Assembly (NCBI GenBank): GCA_015057115.1 | Contig: SVEZ01000001.1 | Span: 124,001-188,000 of the forward strand | DNA length: 64,000 nt | From: Lachnospiraceae bacterium | Lineage (GTDB): Bacteria > Bacillota > Clostridia > Lachnospirales > Lachnospiraceae | Direction: 5' to 3' | In this document: positions 59,630 to 64,000 of the stretch, piece by piece | Numbering within the stretch: the first letter of the stretch is position 1 | How the letters are laid out: the number at the start of each line of letters is the position of its first letter | The notes under the pieces: generated by a model | What the model was told of the DNA's origin: nothing | The model's input: the letters and a program-made list of their open reading frames with translations, nothing else | Databases searched by the model: none | Position numbers and translations under genes: made by a program

Positions 59630-60825
59630 CGATACACCTCACACTTCTGCAGAAACTCTTCTTCACTCCAAGCTTCTCGCACACATTTACACTCGATTCC
59701 ATCGTCCACGTAGACCCTCGGAAAATAGCTTATAAAAAGCGGTGCCAATGTCATAGAATAAGATCCACAATTTTTGAAAAAGATTTTATCTCCGGTCTTT
59801 AACTCTTTTTCCATTTCCAGTTTTCCTAGACGATCCATCTCGATACAGGTATAGCCGCACAAAGTCTGTCTCTCCCGTTTTTCCCGCTCATTATCCGCTA
59901 AAAGAAGTTCCTTTTGAAAAGAGATATTATGAAACTGCGGATTAATGTGCACATTACTACCATCCAAGGTGGCAAAACGCATTTCCCCCGCATCTCTGAC
60001 ATTAACTACTCTTGTCAGATAGCCGATTGGGGAAGAAACCAGGCTTGCCCCCGGCTCAACAATCAGTTTTAACTGCGCTCTATCGTGAAACGCTTTTGCA
60101 ATCACATCTCCATATTCCTGATAATCCGGTGCTCCCGGCTTATCTCCGAAAAAACCGCCGCCGATATCTACATACTCCGGTTGTAGATTATATTTCTCCA
60201 TAAGCTCTGCAGCCTTCCCGGCGATTGCCCCAAAAATTCCGAGACTCTTTGTTCTGGTACTGCTATGCCCATGAAGTCCGGTAATCTGCACTCCTTTACA
60301 ACATTTCAGCCGTGTTACAGCCTCTTCAAAGGCTCCGCTTTCCACATGAAATCCAAAACGGCCGTGCTCTTTTCCAACAATGGTTTCCCCCGGGCAAACC
60401 TCTTCCAGTTCAAAACTATAGCGAAGTCCTACTTTCCACTCTCTTGCCCGTTCTGCAACCCTGCGTTCAATAACAGCAATCTCTTCGAAGTTATCAAGAT
60501 TTACATACGCACCGCCATTTAAGGCTTCCAGCAAAAGCTCCTCTGATTTCACCGGTCCATTTAAAACAATCTCATGAATATCAAATCCCAATCTTCTGGC
60601 AAGACGGTATTCCTGCTCCGACACCACCTCCGCCAAAAAGCCATGGGCCTTCATATAGGTAATCATCCATGGAAGGGAGTTCGTTTTTACCGAATAGCCA
60701 AAAATCACCGGCGCTCCCCAGCACTTACGAAAGCCTTCCTGCAAATCTTTCGTATTCTTGTCCAACCGCTGCTTATCAATAATATAGCAGGGCGTATGTA
60801 AATCATTCCATCTGCTCATCATCAC
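59626..60825 (-). CDS. PLP-dependent decarboxylase, alanine racemase fold (LysA-like group IV)
   Basis: A 399-residue fold-type III enzyme. The PLP lysine is K47 in GYSVKTNS, GLHGHSSTRT and DIGGGFFGDKPG bind the phosphate, and TLCGYTCIEMDRL matches the second-subunit active-site cysteine region of diaminopimelate/ornithine decarboxylases. It probably removes CO2 from an amino acid or derivative. Linked to the ATP-grasp gene by a four-base overlap, it may make an amine that is then joined to a carboxylate. No lysine-biosynthesis genes are near. Confidence 0.87.
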   Translation of the reverse strand: MMMSRWNDLHTPCYIIDKQRLDKNTKDLQEGFRKCWGAPVIFGYSVKTNSLPWMITYMKAHGFLAEVVSEQEYRLARRLGFDIHEIVLNGPVKSEELLLEALNGGAYVNLDNFEEIAVIERRVAERAREWKVGLRYSFELEEVCPGETIVGKEHGRFGFHVESGAFEEAVTRLKCCKGVQITGLHGHSSTRTKSLGIFGAIAGKAAELMEKYNLQPEYVDIGGGFFGDKPGAPDYQEYGDVIAKAFHDRAQLKLIVEPGASLVSSPIGYLTRVVNVRDAGEMRFATLDGSNVHINPQFHNISFQKELLLADNEREKRERQTLCGYTCIEMDRLGKLEMEKELKTGDKIFFKNCGSYSMTLAPLFISYFPRVYVDDGIECKCVREAWSEEEFLQKCEVYR

Positions 60826-60837
60826 ATCTCCAGATTA

Positions 60838-61524
60838 TTATTTCTTTAATAAAAACTCCGCATACTCTAAATCTGCTCTGTTATCAATATCGACGGATTT
60901 CTCCGGCTTCATCACATATCCAAAGCATTTTTCCTGATACAAATCATATTCCGGATTCATAACCTTGTCTGCGGGCACAACAAAAATCGCTCCATTTTCC
61001 CGATAATAGGTATCCAAATCCTGACGTCTTGCATGGCTGTATGGCGAAGTTGCCAACTCTGTAATCTGTTCCCGCTCTTCCAAGCGGAAGCACCACTGAA
61101 TCGGGTGCTCCACCTCCACGATAGAGGTAATACTTTCAGCGCCCTCCTCCTTCAGCTTCGCAAAAGCTCCTTGAATGTCCTCCTCATCTCTCAGGGGCGA
61201 CGTTGGCTGCAAAAGTGCTACATAATCAAAGGTTTCCCCCATTGCTTCATATCGCGCCAGAACTTCCCGTATAACGTCCCAGGAACTACTGTAATCTCCC
61301 GCATTATCTGACGAGCGCAAAAACGGAACATCTGCTCCACCTTCCCTTGCAATTTCCGCATACTTTTCCGAGTCCGTTGAAACCATCACCGTATCAAAAC
61401 AGCCGGATTTCAGCGCCGCTTCAATCGTATATTGTATCAATGGCTTGCCTTTTACCTTCATAATATTTTTGTCCGGCAGTCCTTTCGACCCACTACGTGC
61501 CGGAATGATTGCAATATTCTTCAT
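60838..61524 (-). CDS. neuA: CMP-nonulosonate cytidylyltransferase (NeuA/LegF/PseF family)
   Basis: A 228-residue nucleotidyltransferase. The opening IPARSGSKGLPDKNIMKVKG binds CTP, and ALLQPTSPLRDEEDI is the typical second motif of CMP-acylneuraminate synthetases. It activates the nonulosonic acid with CTP. The ATG at 61522-61524 follows TGGAGG and is preferred over one four codons upstream. Its place next to the epimerase and synthase genes supports the role. Confidence 0.92.
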   Translation of the reverse strand: MKNIAIIPARSGSKGLPDKNIMKVKGKPLIQYTIEAALKSGCFDTVMVSTDSEKYAEIAREGGADVPFLRSSDNAGDYSSSWDVIREVLARYEAMGETFDYVALLQPTSPLRDEEDIQGAFAKLKEEGAESITSIVEVEHPIQWCFRLEEREQITELATSPYSHARRQDLDTYYRENGAIFVVPADKVMNPEYDLYQEKCFGYVMKPEKSVDIDNRADLEYAEFLLKK

Positions 61525-61557
61525 GTTGACCTCCATTCTGATATGTTTTATTCCGGG

Positions 61558-62730
61558 TTAAAATTCCAAGTCGTAAAACGTCTTCTCCGTAGTCCGATTC
61601 TCTCTCCCCAGATACTCCAATATAGTTTTCTCTACCTGCGCTGACGTTGTCCCATTGCCAAAGGGAAGTTCCATTCCCTTCATCTCATCATGAAATTGTG
61701 TTGACCGCGCCCTTTTTATCGCCGTACTGATTTCCGATTCCTCTGCTGGCACAGAAATCACACTTTGTGCCATCATTCTTCCCTTTTGCCTGTCACCAAT
61801 ATTTACGGAAGGAATACCGAGGGCCGGAACCTCTACCAAAGCACTGGAAGAGTTTCCAATAACCACATCGGCATACTTCACTGCCGACAAATAACGCCGC
61901 ATTCCTAATGATGGAGTCACATACCAGTTCTTTCGCTTCTTACCTTCGTTCTGCCACACTTCATTGATTACTCTTCCGCCTGCATCTGCATTGGCAAGCG
62001 TAATGATATATGCCAGATTTTTCTGCTCATCCATGGCATGGATCAGTTCCATCACCTGTCCCTTTGCCGTATTTTCTTCCATGGTCACCGGATGAAAAGT
62101 TACCACTGCATAAGCCCTCTTCATTGCCGGAAAGTTCAGATTATCCGAGAGTTCTTCCCTAGTCATCAGTTCTGCATGAAGGCAGTTCTCAATTCCCGGT
62201 TCTCCCACATTATATACCCGTTCCGGGCTTTCTCCCATCTGAATAATTCGATTTGCAGACTGCTCACAGCCCGGAAAGTGTAACGTACTAAGCTTCGTAA
62301 TGCAATGTCTAATAGCATCGTCCACCGCACCTTCTGTGACGTCGCCGCCACACAAATGTGCAATAGGAATCCCCATAAAATGGGCAGCAATGGCTGCTGC
62401 CAAAATCTCATACCGATCTCCCAACACTACTACCAACTCCGGTTTGATTTTTTCATATACCTCACCAAACCCGGAAAGTGCAACTCCGGTGGCATTCACC
62501 ATTGCCTTCTTACTATCTTCCATTAATGGGATCTCTACTTTCTCGTAATTCGTAAATCCATCTTCCCTGATTTCCTGCTGGGTATTCCCGAACGCCTCCA
62601 TTAAATGGGTTCCGGTTACCACCAGCGATAACTCCACCTTTTCATTATCCCGTAGCCGGAACAGTAATGGTCGTAACAGTCCATATTCTGCTCTGGTTCC
62701 GGTGATAACGCAAATACGATTGCATTTCAT
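61558..62730 (-). CDS. neuC: UDP-N-acetylglucosamine 2-epimerase, hydrolysing (NeuC/LegG)
   Basis: A 390-residue GT-B fold epimerase. VITGTRAEYGLLRPLL and VLGDRYEILAAAIAAHFMGIPIAHLCGGDVTEGAVDD are hallmarks of the hydrolysing group, and VIGNSSSALVEVPALG is the C-terminal UDP site. It releases UDP and converts the GlcNAc-type sugar to the free ManNAc-type one for the NeuB reaction. It starts 14 bp after the RloB-like gene. Confidence 0.93.
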   Translation of the reverse strand: MKCNRICVITGTRAEYGLLRPLLFRLRDNEKVELSLVVTGTHLMEAFGNTQQEIREDGFTNYEKVEIPLMEDSKKAMVNATGVALSGFGEVYEKIKPELVVVLGDRYEILAAAIAAHFMGIPIAHLCGGDVTEGAVDDAIRHCITKLSTLHFPGCEQSANRIIQMGESPERVYNVGEPGIENCLHAELMTREELSDNLNFPAMKRAYAVVTFHPVTMEENTAKGQVMELIHAMDEQKNLAYIITLANADAGGRVINEVWQNEGKKRKNWYVTPSLGMRRYLSAVKYADVVIGNSSSALVEVPALGIPSVNIGDRQKGRMMAQSVISVPAEESEISTAIKRARSTQFHDEMKGMELPFGNGTTSAQVEKTILEYLGRENRTTEKTFYDLEF

Positions 62731-62744
62731 TCTGCTCCTCCTAC

Positions 62745-63374
62745 TTATTCAAGAGTCTCATTTATCTTATCAATCCATTCCGTAGAATCACTTTCCATCC
62801 AGGATACTAATTTAATAAAGTTAGTGCTTCCCGTATCCGTGTCCACATCCGATAGTGCTTCAATTCGACCTCGCATCTCTTCATAGTTTACGGCCGTTAT
62901 TTTCTCCATTATTATATTAACCTGATCATCTCGCCCTTTATAGTTCGCGACACCTGTACATGTTTCTATAAGCGGCGCATTAATCGGTTTTGCCGGAGAC
63001 TTAATCAGTTCATCCGTCCAATGTTTAATAACAATTTGCATCGTGCACGGGTTCGCAAAAATTATCACCACTGATGCAGCCGAATAACTTCCGTGAAAAC
63101 GGTTTATATTAGACTTAATTTCCTCATACTGTTTATATGGTTTCTTCTCTGTGTCACAAAAGATTAGTACCACATCATCTGATCCATTCTGATATCTATC
63201 CTGATACCTCGCTGTAATGTTTCCATTCCCATCAGCATTTATTAGTGTCAACTCATACTGTGAGTTCCACACTCCCAAATGATATAGCCGGTCTAAATAT
63301 TTGTACTCTTCTTTCCCCTCGCAAATAATGCAAATCTTGTATTTATCATTAATCAGGGGCATTCTATTCGCCAT
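62745..63374 (-). CDS. RloB-like/Toprim-type protein paired with an AAA ATPase
   Basis: A 209-residue protein opening with KYKICIICEGKEEYKYLDRL, which matches the acidic start motif (CEG..E) of RloB- and Toprim-like nucleases, and a later acidic motif VVLIFCDTEKKP. It has no membrane segment. Its start overlaps the end of the upstream AAA ATPase gene by 11 bases. ATPase/RloB pairs occur in anti-phage systems, so a defence role is likely but not shown here. It is placed at the head of the nonulosonate genes, 14 bp before neuC. Confidence 0.72.
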   Translation of the reverse strand: MANRMPLINDKYKICIICEGKEEYKYLDRLYHLGVWNSQYELTLINADGNGNITARYQDRYQNGSDDVVLIFCDTEKKPYKQYEEIKSNINRFHGSYSAASVVIIFANPCTMQIVIKHWTDELIKSPAKPINAPLIETCTGVANYKGRDDQVNIIMEKITAVNYEEMRGRIEALSDVDTDTGSTNFIKLVSWMESDSTEWIDKINETLE

Positions 63375-64000
63375 TCATCGCTTCCCCCTTTATACTCAGC
63401 AACGTATTAATTAGTTCAGGATCCGGTAGCGCTCCTAACGCACCTCTACGATACTTTTCCATAATATCCGTTGTGTCCCGTACCCCTTCTTGCGCTGTAA
63501 AATCAGCAAGAGAATATACATACACTCCAGCTTCGTCTTTGTGTACAAACCATATCTGTTCCTTCCGAAACAATCTTTTGCAATCCATAAGATTAATATC
63601 ATGTACTGTAAAAATCATTTGTGCGTCCATATTCAGCTCGTTATTAAACATTGCTACAATAGCCCTTGTAAGTTTAAAATGAATACTACTGTCTAACTCA
63701 TCCACTACCAAAATTCTTCCTTGCTCAAGTGCCTCAATTACATAGCTCGCCAACGCAGCAATTTTTTTAGTCCCAGTAGAATCAAACAGCATACTTGGAA
63801 CCCGCACTCCCTTATAAGTAGAAACCAAACGAATCTGATCCATAATATTCTCCGGAATATCTAATACCTTTTCCTCCGGTTTCCCACTAGCGATCTCTTC
63901 TCCTTCCGGAATCCTCTCCATTTCTGCATACTCAAAATCATCCATGTACAAGTCTGCATTTTTAATAAAAGCAACCACTTTCCCCTGTAACCGGTTTCTG
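63364..64000 (-). CDS. ABC-type AAA ATPase, RloA-like (5' end outside window)
   Basis: The visible 212 codons are the C-terminal part of an overcoming-lysogenisation/RloA-type ATPase. They show an ABC-like signature FDSTGTKK, Walker B ILVVDELDSSIH and the H-loop FTVHDINLMDCKRLF. The frame stays open to the window edge (RNRLQGKVV precedes the first candidate internal GTG), so the Walker A part lies upstream, outside. Together with the overlapping RloB-like gene it probably forms a two-gene anti-phage module. Confidence 0.8.
   Translation of the reverse strand, partial: RNRLQGKVVAFIKNADLYMDDFEYAEMERIPEGEEIASGKPEEKVLDIPENIMDQIRLVSTYKGVRVPSMLFDSTGTKKIAALASYVIEALEQGRILVVDELDSSIHFKLTRAIVAMFNNELNMDAQMIFTVHDINLMDCKRLFRKEQIWFVHKDEAGVYVYSLADFTAQEGVRDTTDIMEKYRRGALGALPDPELINTLLSIKGEAMNGE

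Overview
The window looks like a chromosomal segment of a low-to-mid GC Firmicute, most likely a motile, butyrate-forming member of the Lachnospiraceae (Clostridia). The pointers are a butyrate kinase, a flagellar-operon-type small protein, a chemoreceptor, a BmpA/NupOPQ nucleoside transporter, the strong AGGAGG ribosome binding sites and the family affinities of almost every gene. This placement is inference from gene content; no rRNA gene is present. Most genes are on the minus strand.

Layout. 1-8.6 kb: the 5' part of murF, a MATE exporter, hpf, an SDR reductase, a split ThrE-type exporter, a YitT protein, and an NhaC antiporter divergent from a LysR regulator with dyads between them. 8.6-10.1 kb: a repeat-rich stretch, a DJ-1/PfpI protein and two tRNA-Gly genes. 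10.2-17.4 kb: a DUF445 protein, a clostripain-like protease with a lipoprotein and a LURP-one-like protein, a LytTR response regulator broken by a nonsense codon followed by its GHKL kinase, and an MscL with a zinc-ribbon tail. 17.5-20.7 kb: a metal-resistance set (ArsR, P1B ATPase, HMA chaperone) with a 42-nt tandem array and a large hairpin element between its genes. 20.9-22.7 kb: butyrate kinase and a small alarmone synthetase. 23.3-29.9 kb: a TetR-controlled operon (FGGY kinase, class II aldolase, GtrA, class III aminotransferase, aldehyde dehydrogenase) with a clear promoter and operator. 30.2-41.7 kb: an AI-2E family exporter, a YvyF-like protein, a chemoreceptor with an orphan solute-binding protein, a J-domain protein, a GlpA-like oxidoreductase set, an HD protein and a Crp/Fnr regulator. 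41.8-51.3 kb: a nucleoside uptake and salvage locus (deoD, deoB, cdd, nupOPQ, pdp, deoC, bmpA). 51.8-64 kb: a surface-sugar locus with CDP-dideoxyhexose genes and a nonulosonate (sialic/legionaminic-type) cassette, bounded at the window edge by an AAA ATPase/RloB-like pair.

How the genes work together. The nucleoside locus imports nucleosides, cleaves them with two phosphorylases, interconverts pentose phosphates and splits deoxyribose-phosphate. The glycan locus should make CMP-nonulosonate and part of a CDP-dideoxyhexose route, plausibly for flagellin or cell-surface decoration. The nonulosonate cassette also carries an ATP-grasp protein and a PLP decarboxylase, which suggests a modified product.

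The most unusual signal is non-coding. Six intergenic elements (5022-5155, 20211-20397, 22692-22867, 23162-23290, 51319-51450, 51661-51790) share a core hairpin with conserved internal loops and compensatory base changes, wrapped in most copies by a long outer stem whose sequence differs in every copy. A second repeat family (8650-9051 and 29880-30215), a 42-nt tandem array (17910-18300) and a junction-perfect cloverleaf (50442-50562) add to this. All calls come from reading the sequence; no database search was possible.
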